Position numbers and translations under genes: made by a program. From contig NZ_WHUF01000013.1 in NCBI RefSeq assembly GCF_009380165.1, positions 56,517 to 120,516 on the forward strand: a stretch of DNA of 64,000 nucleotides, in the 5' to 3' direction. The notes beneath the pieces are model-generated. The model saw only the letters and a list, made by a program, of their open reading frames with translations. It searched no databases and had not been told where the DNA came from. This DNA comes from Rugamonas rivuli. GTDB lineage: Bacteria > Pseudomonadota > Gammaproteobacteria > Burkholderiales > Burkholderiaceae_D. Each line of letters begins with the position of its first letter. Positions within the stretch are counted from its first letter, which is position 1. Positions 20,301-29,425 of the stretch are shown here, one piece after another.

Positions 20301-20617
20301 TCGGACGCTTCGATCAGGTTCTTCTTGAAGCTGAACTCGATGAAGATCTGCGCCGAACCTTCGTTGGCGGTGCTCTCCAGCTTGGTCGCGCCGGAAATGG
20401 CCAGCAGCGGCTTTTCCAGGCGGTTGACGATCTCGCGCTCGACCGTGTCGGGCGAGGCGCCCGGATACGGCACGCTGACGATGATGAACGGCACCTCGAC
20501 GTCCGGATTCTGGTTGACGCGCAGCTTCTTCAGCGCCAGCAAGCCCAGGCACATCATGGCGACGATCAGGACGATGGTCGCGATCGGCCGTTTGATACTG
20601 AAATCGGATAAGAACAT
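17396..20617 (-). CDS. RND efflux transporter, inner-membrane pump (HAE1 family)
   Basis: A 1073-residue proton-driven pump, normal length for AcrB/MexB/MdtB relatives. The N-terminus F-S-I-K-R-P-I-A-T, two large periplasmic loops, twelve membrane helices and the helix-4 proton-relay segment L-A-I-G-V-L-I-D-D-A-I-V-V are all present. The second half has the parallel G-L-V-A-K-N-A-I-L-L-L motif. Substrates of this class are drugs, detergents or plant phenolics; metal pumps of the CusA type look different in the helix-4 region. The gene starts three bases after the adaptor stop. No outer-membrane factor and no TetR-type repressor lie alongside, so both would be supplied from elsewhere. Confidence 0.93.
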   Translation of the reverse strand: MFLSDFSIKRPIATIVLIVAMMCLGLLALKKLRVNQNPDVEVPFIIVSVPYPGASPDTVEREIVNRLEKPLLAISGATKLESTANEGSAQIFIEFSFKKNLIEASDEIRNAIASVRYKLPTEMREPILQRIDPASDPVMQISLSSTSQSHAEISRLAEDTLSDRFRAVDGVSQVQVNGSLKRELSVLLHAEKLREYNVSVSEVVNALRNQNTNAPVGKVRGVLDEKSIRLVGRIITPREFESVVVKRRGDEVVRLAQLATIEDGFAEINGLSIRSGKPNVGIAISRSRDASTVSVAIKLREEIKAVNATLPPGTKLEITRDGGDDSQRSLNNVIESLVLGAVLTIFVVYAFLNSWRSTLITALSLPTSVVAAFIAVWLCGFTLNFMTLLGLSLAIGVLIDDAIVVRENIVRHMQMGSDRRTAALNGTAEIGLAVAATTFSIIAVFIPVAFMPGISGEWFRPFALTVTCSVLVSLGISFTLDPMLSAYWGDPVDHHTAPKKGLGKMLQKFNDWFDHQSDRYGHVIAWALHHRRWMAVIAFSTFVGAIVLHAKWGGSSFLPAADRSTIAVDVRMPPSGSVEIARRKMETIAAIARTIPETKDTNSNINAGGGRIYLDIGKRQYRKRTAFQIGAELREKMSHIAGAEISVIDDLGNQGKPVQIEFTGPDSRRLMEITNAYMDKLRQIPGAVDVGLSQQDPKNELQIELNRGLANSMGISVNDAAQSLRVAFAGVEVGDWVDPTGESRDVAVRLAPEDRVNSENIERLPISVTGTNQMVPLDQIATITMGKGPSTIEHKNGKRTVTVSANVQGRSPGEVTADAMKLAKSIDFPPGYGLDLGGDGKNQTELFTEMGIALVMGIGLMYLILVMQFGSFTAPVAVMLSLPLSLIGVVVALLITGSTLNLMSFIGVIMLMGLVAKNAILLLDAARKREEEGYGREDALMYAGRMRLRPILMTTFALIAGMFPVALGLGEGGEFYRPLAIAIIGGTITSTILTLLVVPTFYDSIEIAKDRAIAKFRRRAVRWTAGPALVMTLIEGVLTLIFVRLVFRMVMWVVYKVTGKGGRTIRAGALDPH

Positions 20618-20620
20618 GGA

Positions 20621-21832
20621 TTAGTTCCCTTTCGGTGCGGTGCTCGGCGCCGGCGCGGCCGAGGCCTGGGCCGCGCCGTTGCCGGCCGGCGCCACTTTCG
20701 ATGCCGCCAGTTCGACGCCCTGGCCCTCTTTGTAGCCGGAGTTCGGCACGCGCAGCACGCGGTCGCCGGCGGCCAGGCCGCTGCGCACTTCCCACTGGCC
20801 GGTGCGCGGATCGCGCACGCCAATGTTCAGCACCACCTTGTTCAGCGCCTTGCCGTTGACGCGCCAGGTGTAGCTCTGGTCGCCGTTGACCACCATCGCC
20901 GAGTCGGGAATCATCAGCGCATTGGAGATGTCGGACTCGACGCGGCCTTCGGCGTACAGGCCGGCCACGCCCGGCATGTCCTTGCCGGCGAACTCGACCA
21001 GCACCTCGACCTGGCGCGTGACGGCATTGGCCGACGGATCGACCCGCTTCACGCGGCCGCTGAAATCGCGGTTCTGGTAGCCGTTGATGCGGAAGCGCAC
21101 CGGCTGGCCGACCTTGACCACGCCGATCTTGTCGGCCGAGACCAGGCCTTCGAAGCGCATGCTGGCCGGATCGATCACCTTGATCAGTTCCTTGCCGATG
21201 GCGGCGGTGTCGCCGTTGGATACCTTGCGCTCGCTGACGATGCCGTCGAACGGCGCGCGCACCAGCGTGCGGGTCAGCTGCTGGTGGGCCGCGACCGAGC
21301 GCGACTTGGCGCCGGCCAGCTCGCTCTGGGCGTTGTTGCGGCGGATCTCGGAATCTTCCAGCGCCTGGGTCGACACCATGCCCGACGAGCGCAGCGTCTT
21401 CTGGCGCTCGAACATGCGGGTGGCCTGCTCCAGCGACTGCTGGGCGGCGCGGGTGGCTTCGTCGGCCGAGTTCAGCGCATCGCGGATCGAGGTCTCGTCC
21501 AGGCGCACCAGGATGTCGCCCTTCTTCACGGACTCGCCGTTTTCTTTCATTACTTGCAACACCACGGCGCTGACTTCGGCGCGCAGGTCGGCCTTGCGCT
21601 CGGGCTGGACCGAACCGGTGATGACCGGCCCGGAGGCCAGCGCGTTCGATTCGATGGTCAACAGGTCCTCGGGCGCCAGCGACAGCACGGCCGGGGTGGC
21701 GTTTTTGCCATCCTTGGACGCGGTGGCGGTGGCCGAGGCGCTGGCGCCCGCCTTTTCAGGCTCCTTGGAGGACTTGCCGCAGGCAACCAAGGCTGAAGCG
21801 ACGGCGAGAGCTAGAAGGGTTTTGCGCAACAT
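20621..21832 (-). CDS. RND efflux periplasmic adaptor, lipoprotein
   Basis: The membrane-fusion partner of the RND pump downstream. The 403-residue precursor has lipobox L-V-A-C at about 16-19, so it is anchored by lipid in the inner-membrane outer leaflet as AcrA and MexA are. A lipoyl domain split by a helical hairpin (about 95-165) is followed by V-R-A-P-F-D-G-I-V-S and beta-barrel domains (about 190-330). The tail is Ala/Pro-rich and low in complexity. The start at 21832 has GGAG at a good distance. With the pump gene three bases downstream, the two are co-transcribed. Confidence 0.92.
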   Translation of the reverse strand: MLRKTLLALAVASALVACGKSSKEPEKAGASASATATASKDGKNATPAVLSLAPEDLLTIESNALASGPVITGSVQPERKADLRAEVSAVVLQVMKENGESVKKGDILVRLDETSIRDALNSADEATRAAQQSLEQATRMFERQKTLRSSGMVSTQALEDSEIRRNNAQSELAGAKSRSVAAHQQLTRTLVRAPFDGIVSERKVSNGDTAAIGKELIKVIDPASMRFEGLVSADKIGVVKVGQPVRFRINGYQNRDFSGRVKRVDPSANAVTRQVEVLVEFAGKDMPGVAGLYAEGRVESDISNALMIPDSAMVVNGDQSYTWRVNGKALNKVVLNIGVRDPRTGQWEVRSGLAAGDRVLRVPNSGYKEGQGVELAASKVAPAGNGAAQASAAPAPSTAPKGN

Positions 21833-22084
21833 ACAGTTCTCCGGGAAATTGGCACGTGGGTGCACGAATGCTTCAAATTGTTAGCCAGACTACAGGGCGC
21901 AGAGTATCTCCGAGTGTCCGGAAACGGTCAATGAACGTGCGACTGGACGGCAAAATATGTGGCTGAATTGCCAAATACTGGGATGAACGGTGAAATCTCA
22001 GGATAGCCGGGAGCGGCTAAAAGAACAGGAAAACGGGAATGGAGGGCGCTCCCCCGCCGGGCGACAGGGGGACGATGACAGGGC

Positions 22085-22507
22085 TCAGCCGCGGCCGAAC
22101 ACGGCGTGGATGACGTGGGCGATGGCGATACCGGTGCACAGGCCGCCGGCGATCTCCACCAGCGTATGGCCCATGCGCTCGCGCAACCACTTGTGGCCGC
22201 CGTCCTCCTTGGCCAGGCGGTTGATCGCCGCCGCCTGCTTGCCGACGTGCTGGCGCAGGCTGTTGGCGTCGATAATCACGATAAAGCACAGCGTAACGGC
22301 CACGCCAAACGCGGGATGGCCTATGCCCTCGCGCAGCGCGATCAGGGTCGCCATGCTGGACACCACAGCGCTGTGGTTGCTGGGGAAGCCGCCATTGCCG
22401 ACCAGGTTGAAAGCCCATTTGCGCGCCTTGGCGCTATTGATCAGAAACTTGATCGGCCCGACCGTGATCCAGGTAATCAGCGGGGTGACGAGATAAGCGA
22501 TGTCCAT
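22085..22507 (-). CDS. divergent PAP2/DUF212 family membrane protein
   Basis: A 140-residue protein with hydrophobic helices and the family hallmark G-G-F-P-S-N-H-S-A, followed by L-R-E-G (as in D-x-x-x-L-R-x-x-x-G) and G-H-T-x-x-E. These motifs place it in the DUF212 group, annotated as divergent PAP2 or acid phosphatase/vanadium-haloperoxidase related. PAP2 enzymes remove phosphate from lipid phosphates, but activity in this divergent branch is not established. The start at 22507 has AAGGAA upstream. It is divergent from the DUF475 gene across about 110 bases. Confidence 0.85.
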   Translation of the reverse strand: MDIAYLVTPLITWITVGPIKFLINSAKARKWAFNLVGNGGFPSNHSAVVSSMATLIALREGIGHPAFGVAVTLCFIVIIDANSLRQHVGKQAAAINRLAKEDGGHKWLRERMGHTLVEIAGGLCTGIAIAHVIHAVFGRG

Positions 22508-22615
22508 CGGTGGTTCCTTTGCATTTTTGTGGCGCAATTATCGCAGATGGCCCCACAGCGGCGGAAGCAAGTAATATAAAATCCCCGCATTGTTCACATT
22601 TCTATAAAAACAACG

Positions 22616-23674
22616 ATGCAACACTTCAGAGTCTCTTTCGCCGTCACCTTGGTCCTGATGGCGCTGGCCGCCTGGTGGGGCTACAACCATGGCGGCACCG
22701 CCGGCCTGCTGCAAGCGGTGTGGATAGCCGGCGTGCTGGGCGTGATGGAAGTGTCGCTCTCCTTCGACAACGCGGTGGTCAACGCCTCGGTGCTGCGGCA
22801 TTGGGACGCGTTCTGGCAAAAGCTGTTCCTGACGGTCGGCATCCTGGTGGCCGTGTTCGGCATGCGGCTGCTGTTCCCGCTGCTGATCGTCTCGCTGGCC
22901 ACCGGCCTCGGCCTGATGGACGTGTGGCAGATGGCCACCGCCAACCCGGCCGAGTACGCGCGCCACCTGACCGGCGCCCACGCCCAGGTGGCGGCCTTCG
23001 GCGGCGCCTTCCTGCTGCTGGTCTTCCTCAACTTCCTGTTCGACGACGACAAGGAACTGCACTGGCTGGGCTGGCTGGAAAAGAAACTGGGCCAGCACGG
23101 CACCGAGATGCTGGGCGTGCTGCTGGCGCTGGCCGCAGTGTTCGCCTGCGTCAGCCTGGTGCCGGTGGAGGAAAAGTACACGGTATTGGCAGCCGGCGTG
23201 ATCGGCGTGGTGGTCTACCTGGCGGTCGGCTGGATCAGCACCCTGCTCGAAGAAGACCCGCCGGAAGACGACGATGACATCACCGAAGCCGGCGTCGGCG
23301 CGGTGGTGGCGACGGTGGCGCGCGGCAGCTTCGGCGGCTTCCTGTACCTGGAAGTGCTGGACGCCTCGTTCAGCTTTGACGGCGTGATCGGCGCCTTCGC
23401 CATCACCAGCGACGTCGTCATCATCATGCTGGGGCTGGCCATCGGCGCCATGTTCGTGCGCTCGCTGACGGTGTTCCTGGTGCACAAGGGCACGCTGGAC
23501 GAATACGTCTACCTGGAGCACGGCGCCCACTACGCGATCGGCATCCTGGCGCTGATCATGCTGGCCAGCGTCAAGTACCACATCCCGGAATGGTTCACGG
23601 GATTGTCGGGCGTGGCCTTCATCGCCGTGTCGCTGTGGTCATCGATACGCCACAAACGCCGGCTGGCCGCGTGA
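22616..23674 (+). CDS. DUF475 family integral membrane protein (TerC-like)
   Basis: A 352-residue polytopic protein with about nine hydrophobic helices. Two copies of an acidic membrane motif are visible: M-E-V-S-L-S-F-D-N-A-V-V-N-A near residues 42-57 and L-E-V-L-D-A-S-F-S-F-D-G-V-I-G-A near 243-258. The paired S-F-D motifs are characteristic of the DUF475/TerC/YkoY group, which has been linked to metal-ion export or tellurite resistance. The middle loop is strongly acidic (E-E-D-P-P-E-D-D-D-D). A metal-related role is a family-based inference. Confidence 0.85.
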   Translation: MQHFRVSFAVTLVLMALAAWWGYNHGGTAGLLQAVWIAGVLGVMEVSLSFDNAVVNASVLRHWDAFWQKLFLTVGILVAVFGMRLLFPLLIVSLATGLGLMDVWQMATANPAEYARHLTGAHAQVAAFGGAFLLLVFLNFLFDDDKELHWLGWLEKKLGQHGTEMLGVLLALAAVFACVSLVPVEEKYTVLAAGVIGVVVYLAVGWISTLLEEDPPEDDDDITEAGVGAVVATVARGSFGGFLYLEVLDASFSFDGVIGAFAITSDVVIIMLGLAIGAMFVRSLTVFLVHKGTLDEYVYLEHGAHYAIGILALIMLASVKYHIPEWFTGLSGVAFIAVSLWSSIRHKRRLAA

Positions 23675-23710
23675 TAAGATTAAAAACATTGCACTCAACT
23701 CAAGCGATCC

Positions 23711-24082
23711 ATGACCACCTCCAAACGCGTAACCCTCTACCTCATCGGCCTGGTGATAGCCGCCCTGCTGATCTTTGCCGCCTACACCTGGGTCATGCTG
23801 CACATGTCCTACTCGGAAGGAGAACGGGCCGGCTACCTGCAGAAGTTCTCCAGCCGGGGCTGGGTCTGCAAGACCTGGGAAGGCGAAATCCTGCTGACCT
23901 CGATGCCGGGCGCCATCCCTGAAAAGTTCGAATTCAGCGTGCGCGAGGATGCCGTCGCCCAGCAGCTGATGGCGGCCACCGGCAAGCGCGTGGTCCTCAG
24001 CTACGCCCAGCACAAGGGCGTGCCGAGCCAGTGCTTCGGCGAGACCGAGTACTACATCACCAAGGTCCAGATCCAGCCTTGA
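23711..24082 (+). CDS. small membrane-anchored hypothetical protein
   Basis: A 123-residue protein with one N-terminal membrane helix (about 8-30) and a periplasmic domain of about 90 residues. The domain contains G-W-V-C-K-T-W-E-G-E and a second Cys in P-S-Q-C-F-G-E-T-E-Y-Y-I. The two cysteines could form a disulfide. Proteins with this S-R-G-W-x-C-K-T-W-E-G-E pattern are conserved in Betaproteobacteria; some carry a doubtful 6-phosphogluconate dehydrogenase label, which nothing in this sequence supports. It lies 36 bases after the DUF475 gene and may be co-transcribed. Function unknown. Confidence 0.75.
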   Translation: MTTSKRVTLYLIGLVIAALLIFAAYTWVMLHMSYSEGERAGYLQKFSSRGWVCKTWEGEILLTSMPGAIPEKFEFSVREDAVAQQLMAATGKRVVLSYAQHKGVPSQCFGETEYYITKVQIQP

Positions 24083-24167
24083 TCATTGCCGCAGCGTCAA
24101 CATGGCGCTGCGTTTGCGGCGTTTCCGGTAACGTCAGCGGCATTGCCTGCCGAAACCGGAAACGCCC

Positions 24168-25130
24168 ATGTCCCTCCCCCGCTCCTGTATCCCGCTACTC
24201 GCAGCGCTGCTGACGAGCGCCGCCGCGCACGCGCAAGACTTGTCGATGCAAGGAGGCGCCCTGCGCGTCAGCGGCAAGAACCAGAACTCGTTCGCGGTCG
24301 GCGTCAACTACGCGCAGCCGGTCGGCGACTACCTGGCGCTCAGCCTGGGCTACCTGAACGAAGGCCATCCGAGCAACCACCACCGGGACGGCGTCTCCGG
24401 CCAGGTGTGGCTGCGCTCGCGCATCAACGAGCAAGGCTGGTCGTGGGGCGTGGGGGCCGGGCAGTACTATTTCTTCGACACCTCGCGTCCGCGCGGCGGC
24501 GGCGAAGCCTATATCAACGACCACGGCTGGGCGCCGATCTACAGCCTGCAAGCCACCTGGCACGATGACAGCCGCTGGTACGCGCAGGTGCAACTGAACC
24601 GGGTCGTGCCGAGCGGCGCCAAGGATCCGACCACCTCGCTGCTGGTGGGTGGCGGCTACCGTTTCGACAGCGTGCGCGGCGACAAGCTGCACCTGGACGG
24701 CGGCGCCAGCACCGACGACACGCTGACCGTGCTGGCGGGGCAAAGCATCGTCAACAGCCTGGAGTCGGAGCGGTCGCGGGCGGGCAGTGTCGAGTACCGG
24801 CGGGCGGTGGGGCGGTATGTGGACTGGACCGTCAGCGCGCTCCGCGAAGGCACGTCGGCCGGCACGCACCGCACTGGCGTGGCGACGCAGCTGTGGCTGA
24901 TCCGTTCACTGAACCGGGAGCTGGAACTGGGGATGGGCATAGGGCCCTACCTGGCGTTCGAAGTGCACGACGTGCCGGGCACGCGCTCGCACAAGGCGGG
25001 GCTGGTGTCGGCAGCGGGGCGCTACCACTTCAGCAAGCGGCTGGTGGGCACGCTGTCGCTGAACCGCGTCGTCACCGACTACCACCGCGACGCCGACCTG
25101 TTGCTGGTCGGCGTGGGCTACAGCTATTAA
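24168..25130 (+). CDS. outer-membrane beta-barrel protein with two repeated halves
   Basis: A 320-residue protein with a signal peptide (A-A-A-H-A-Q, cut near 23), alternating amphipathic strands and the terminal aromatic Y-S-Y, all typical of an outer-membrane barrel. The two halves repeat one another. Residues 55-105 (Y-L-A-L-S-L-G-Y-L-N-E-G with H-R-D-G-V-S-G-Q-V-W-L) correspond to 217-265 (Y-V-D-W-T-V-S-A-L-R-E-G with H-R-T-G-V-A-T-Q-L-W-L). Residues 140-165 (V-Q-L-N-R-V-V ... L-L-V-G-G-G-Y) correspond to 295-319 (L-S-L-N-R-V-V ... L-L-V-G-V-G-Y). This suggests an ancestral half-barrel duplication. Ligand and role are unknown. Confidence 0.75.
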   Translation: MSLPRSCIPLLAALLTSAAAHAQDLSMQGGALRVSGKNQNSFAVGVNYAQPVGDYLALSLGYLNEGHPSNHHRDGVSGQVWLRSRINEQGWSWGVGAGQYYFFDTSRPRGGGEAYINDHGWAPIYSLQATWHDDSRWYAQVQLNRVVPSGAKDPTTSLLVGGGYRFDSVRGDKLHLDGGASTDDTLTVLAGQSIVNSLESERSRAGSVEYRRAVGRYVDWTVSALREGTSAGTHRTGVATQLWLIRSLNRELELGMGIGPYLAFEVHDVPGTRSHKAGLVSAAGRYHFSKRLVGTLSLNRVVTDYHRDADLLLVGVGYSY

Positions 25131-25136
25131 TCCGGC

Positions 25137-27458
25137 TTAGCGGGCGCGCCAGACGGCTTTGCCGGCCTCGGCGGGCGGGGCCAGGCGGGCGGCTTCCTTG
25201 CGGGCGCGGGCGGCGTCCAGCGTGGCGACGACTGCGCCCTCTTCCGCCTGCTTGCACTCGCCGGCCGCAGCAGCCACCTTGGCCTGCACCGCCGCCAGCG
25301 CTTTCTGCGCGGCTGCATGGCGACGGGTTTCCAGTTCCAGCAACTTCTGCTTGGCGGCAGTCATCGCGGCCGTGGTGTCGGCAACCTTGCGCTGCATCGC
25401 GGCGTGCGCTTGGGCGGTTTCCAACAAAGCCAGTTGCGCAGCGGCCTTGTCGGCCACGGCCTGCGTCGCGGCCTGCTCGGCCAGTTCGCGCTGATGCATC
25501 GCATCGGCTTCGGCCTGCTCGGCGTCGGCACGCTGACGCGCACCGCTTGCCACATTCCGCTCCGCTTCCAGACGGCCGGCGATCGCTTTCGATGCGCGGA
25601 TTTCCGAAGCGGTGGTCAGGCGTTGCTGCGTCAGCTTCTGGTCGATCAGCGCCAGCGACTGGCGCTCGGTTTCGACGAACTCACGCTCGGCCAGCAGCAG
25701 CGCTTCCGCAGTGGCAGCCTTCTCCTGCTCGACGCGCGCACGCTCGGCATGCACCACGCCCAGCTCGACGGCCAGACGGGCCTGCGCCGCCAGTGCCTGC
25801 GCGGCAATGGCTTTCTGTTCGGCTTCCCGCGAGACCTGCTCCGCCATCATGCGGGCGGCTTCGGCTTCCTTGTCGGCGGCGGCGGCCAGGCGCTGCTCGG
25901 CTTCCTGCTGCTGACGATAGGCTTCGGTCTGCGCGCGCTCGGCGGCGATGCGGTGCTGGGCGGCGTCGCTGGCGTCCTGCTCGGCTTCCAGTTTTTCCTT
26001 CAGCGCGGCGATGGCTTGCTGCTCGGCGGCGGCACGCGCCTGCTCGGCTTGCAGCAGCACCTCGGCCTGCTCGGCCTTCTGCTGCGCCAGCGCGCTGGCG
26101 GCGTTCTGCGCTTCGACATGCAGCGCCAGCGTGGCGATTTCCTCTTGCTCGGCGGCGTTCTGGCTCGCACTCAGCTCGGCGGCGGCACGCGACAACGCGG
26201 CGCGTTCCTCGGCCTGCTCGGCGGCGCGCTGTTGTTCCAGCAGATCGGCACGGGCCGCTTCGGCGGCGGCCTGGTCGGCGGCCTGGCGCAGCTTGGCCTG
26301 CTCCAGCGCCTGCGCCTCGGCTTCGACCTTGGCATGGGTGTGCAGCTCGGCTTCCTGCTCGGCCTGCACGCGGGCCAGTGCGACGGCGCGCAGCTGGCTG
26401 TCCACTTCGATACGCGCTTCGGTGGCGGCCAGGATGGAGGCGTCCGCATCGCGGCGGGCCTGGGCGCTGGCGGCGGCCACCATTTCCAGGCGCTCGCGAT
26501 GGATCGCGGCGTCGCGGATTTCTTTTTCGGTTTGCAGGCGCAGATGCAGCGATTGCGCGGCGCTGCGTTCGGACTCGGCCTTGGCCAGCGCGATCTGCTC
26601 GCGCTCCTGCTCCAGGTGAGCCAGGGCGCGGGCCTCTTCCAGTGCGCGCACTTCGGCGGCGGCGCGGTTGAAGGCCGATTCCAGCGCGATCTGGTCGGCG
26701 CGTTCGCGCTGCACGGTCAGGTCCAGCGCTTCGGCTTCGGCTTGCACCAGCATCTGCGCGGTCTGGCGGGCGGCGTAGGCGTGACGCTCGCGCTCGCGGG
26801 CCAGCGTCGCCACGCGGGCATCGGCGGAAGCGATGCCGACCACTTCTTCCTTGGCGGCCTGCACGGCGGCCACGCGCTCCACCGCTTGCAGACGGGCTTG
26901 TTCGGTTTGGGCTGCCAGTTCTTCGGCGGCGCGGGCGGCCTGCTCGGCCAGCTCGGATTCGGCGGCGATCTGTTCATGCGCGCGCTTGCGGCTTTCGCTC
27001 TCGACCTTGGCGCGCTGTTCGGCGGCCACGCGGATTTGCGTGTCGGCTTCGACGCGGGCGCGCAGTTCGGCGGTTTCCTGTTTGACGGCGTCCAGACGGG
27101 CGACGCTGGCCTGCGCGGCGGCGCGCAGCGATTCGAGGCGCTCGCGGTTGGCGCTGATCGCATCTTCCGACGCTTGCGCATTTTGCAGCGCGACGGCGGC
27201 GGCGGCGGCATCCATGGCGGCGCGGTCTTCGGCCAGTGCGCGGGCGCGGGCTTCGGCGTGGGCGCGGCTCTCGGCGGCGCAGGCGGCCTTGGCTTCGGCT
27301 TCGACCCGGGCGATGGCTTCCTGGATGGCCTTCATTTCCATCGCGGCGCGCGGGGTCGGGGTGGCGGTGGTCGGTTCGTCCGTGCCATGCAGCGACATCA
27401 TGGGGAGCAGAGTGACGCTGTCTTGTGTGCTGTCTTGTTTGGTCAATTGTGCTTGCAT
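25137..27458 (-). CDS. very long Ala/Glu-rich coiled-coil protein
   Basis: A 773-residue protein with no signal peptide and no membrane helix. From about residue 40 to the end it is almost uninterrupted alpha-helical heptad sequence rich in Ala, Glu, Gln, Arg and Leu (units like A-E-A-E-A-K-A-A-C and A-E-Q-A-E). Such composition predicts a rod more than 100 nm long if fully extended. Only a few Cys and almost no Gly or Pro break the helix. It is convergent with the barrel gene (six bases apart) and divergent from nothing obvious. TolA-like or KfrA-like names might be attached by weak similarity, but I see no functional domain. A cytoskeletal or scaffold role is possible. Confidence 0.7.
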   Translation of the reverse strand: MQAQLTKQDSTQDSVTLLPMMSLHGTDEPTTATPTPRAAMEMKAIQEAIARVEAEAKAACAAESRAHAEARARALAEDRAAMDAAAAAVALQNAQASEDAISANRERLESLRAAAQASVARLDAVKQETAELRARVEADTQIRVAAEQRAKVESESRKRAHEQIAAESELAEQAARAAEELAAQTEQARLQAVERVAAVQAAKEEVVGIASADARVATLARERERHAYAARQTAQMLVQAEAEALDLTVQRERADQIALESAFNRAAAEVRALEEARALAHLEQEREQIALAKAESERSAAQSLHLRLQTEKEIRDAAIHRERLEMVAAASAQARRDADASILAATEARIEVDSQLRAVALARVQAEQEAELHTHAKVEAEAQALEQAKLRQAADQAAAEAARADLLEQQRAAEQAEERAALSRAAAELSASQNAAEQEEIATLALHVEAQNAASALAQQKAEQAEVLLQAEQARAAAEQQAIAALKEKLEAEQDASDAAQHRIAAERAQTEAYRQQQEAEQRLAAAADKEAEAARMMAEQVSREAEQKAIAAQALAAQARLAVELGVVHAERARVEQEKAATAEALLLAEREFVETERQSLALIDQKLTQQRLTTASEIRASKAIAGRLEAERNVASGARQRADAEQAEADAMHQRELAEQAATQAVADKAAAQLALLETAQAHAAMQRKVADTTAAMTAAKQKLLELETRRHAAAQKALAAVQAKVAAAAGECKQAEEGAVVATLDAARARKEAARLAPPAEAGKAVWRAR

Positions 27459-27573
27459 GAGGTTCTCGCTAGACGATATGTCCCGGCACCAGCCGAGACT
27501 TCTGAGTTCTCATTATCAAGCAGGAGGCAGGCAAACCGAACCGCAAGCAGAGCGGGAAAAACCCGCCAATTCC

Positions 27574-28662
27574 CTAGATCGGCAATGGCGGCTCGTCCAT
27601 CAGCGAGATCTGCTCCTTCAGCTCCAGGATGCGGTCCTGCCAGTAGCGCTGGGTGTTAAACCACGGGAAAGCCACCGGGAAGGCCGGATCGTCCCAGCGC
27701 CGCGCCAGCCAGGCCGAGTAATGGATCAGCCGCAACGTGCGCAACGCCTCGACCAGGTGCAGCTGGCGCGGGTCGAACTCGCAGAAATCCTCGTAGCCGG
27801 CCAGGATGTCACACATCTGGCGCACCTGGTCGGCGCGGTCGCCGGACAACATCATCCACAAATCCTGGATCGCCGGGCCCATGCGGCTATCGTCGAAGTC
27901 GACGAAATGCGGGCCGGCGTCGGTCCACAGCACGTTGCCGCCGTGGCAGTCGCCGTGCAGACGCAGTTGCGGCAGCTCGCCGGCACGGTCATAGCTGCGG
28001 CGCACGCCGTCCAGCGCCTGCGCAGAGACGCTGGCGTAGGCTTCCCGCAAATCGGCCGGGATGAACTGGTTGGCCTGCAAATACTCGCAAGGCTCGGTGC
28101 CGAAGGTGGCGATATCAATCGCCGGGCGCTCCTGATAGGGCTTGATCGCCCCCACCGCGTGAATGCGGGCGATGAAGCGCCCGGTCCACTCCAGCACCGA
28201 CGGATCGCTGAGCTCGGGCGCGCGGCCGCCGTGGCGGGTGAACACGGCAAAGCGGAAGCCGTTGAAATGATGCAGCGTGGCCCGGTCCGGCCCCAGCGGC
28301 AGCGCCGGCACCACCGGAATCTCGCGCGCGGCCAGCTCCTCGGTGAAGGCGTGCTCTTCGAGGATGGCGGCATCGCTCCAGCGGCCGGGTCGGTAGAACT
28401 TCACCACCAGCGGCTTGTCGTCCTCGATGCCGACCTGGTAGACCCGGTTTTCATAGCTGTTCAGCGCCAGCAGGCGGCCGTCGCCGCGCAAGCCTATGCT
28501 GTCGAGCGCGTCGAGCACGCACTCGGGATTGAGCGCCGAATACGGATGCGGTGCCTGTTCCTGCGGACTGTCGCCCGCCCCCGCAAGCGGCTCGGCCATG
28601 CTGGCGGCCAGGGCCGCAGCGCGGGCGTCTTCTGCTTCGTCGTCGAAATGATCTTGGTTCAT
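27574..28662 (-). CDS. srkA: stress response serine/threonine kinase SrkA (YihE/RdoA)
   Basis: A 362-residue kinase of the aminoglycoside-phosphotransferase-like fold. SrkA in enteric bacteria phosphorylates proteins and limits stress-induced death. Visible motifs: L-N-S-Y-E-N-R-V-Y-Q near 67-76, the ATP-binding lysine in V-V-K-F-Y-R-P-G-R-W, the catalytic loop L-H-G-D-C-H-G-G-N-V at 235-244 (Asp238, Asn243), and F-V-D-F-D-D at 253-258 (metal-binding Asp255). It carries about 40 extra acidic and Ala-rich residues before the usual N-terminus. A later start is possible, but no internal Met with a better ribosome site was seen. It is divergent from the YecA-like gene. Confidence 0.92.
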   Translation of the reverse strand: MNQDHFDDEAEDARAAALAASMAEPLAGAGDSPQEQAPHPYSALNPECVLDALDSIGLRGDGRLLALNSYENRVYQVGIEDDKPLVVKFYRPGRWSDAAILEEHAFTEELAAREIPVVPALPLGPDRATLHHFNGFRFAVFTRHGGRAPELSDPSVLEWTGRFIARIHAVGAIKPYQERPAIDIATFGTEPCEYLQANQFIPADLREAYASVSAQALDGVRRSYDRAGELPQLRLHGDCHGGNVLWTDAGPHFVDFDDSRMGPAIQDLWMMLSGDRADQVRQMCDILAGYEDFCEFDPRQLHLVEALRTLRLIHYSAWLARRWDDPAFPVAFPWFNTQRYWQDRILELKEQISLMDEPPLPI

Positions 28663-28725
28663 CCCCGCATTGTACGGGGCGCGGCGTGTATACTGTCGGC
28701 TTCAATCCAATAAAAAGAGCAAGCC

Positions 28726-29421
<696 letters not shown>

Positions 29422-29425
29422 GCCG

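Noticed and set aside
17399..20611. A 1070-codon plus-strand frame opposite the RND pump
   Set aside because: Its composition (Arg, His, Asp and Gln without hydrophobic helices) is that of a mirror frame; the RND gene explains the region.
21833..22084. A possible regulator gene for the RND pump in this gap
   Set aside because: No open frame with a helix-turn-helix or a ribosome site was seen; the gap looks non-coding.
25317..27659. A 780-codon Gly/Leu-rich plus-strand frame opposite the coiled-coil gene
   Set aside because: I weighed which strand is real because both are low in complexity. The minus strand has a sensible start and heptad pattern; the plus-strand frame runs into the next gene and has no start signal.
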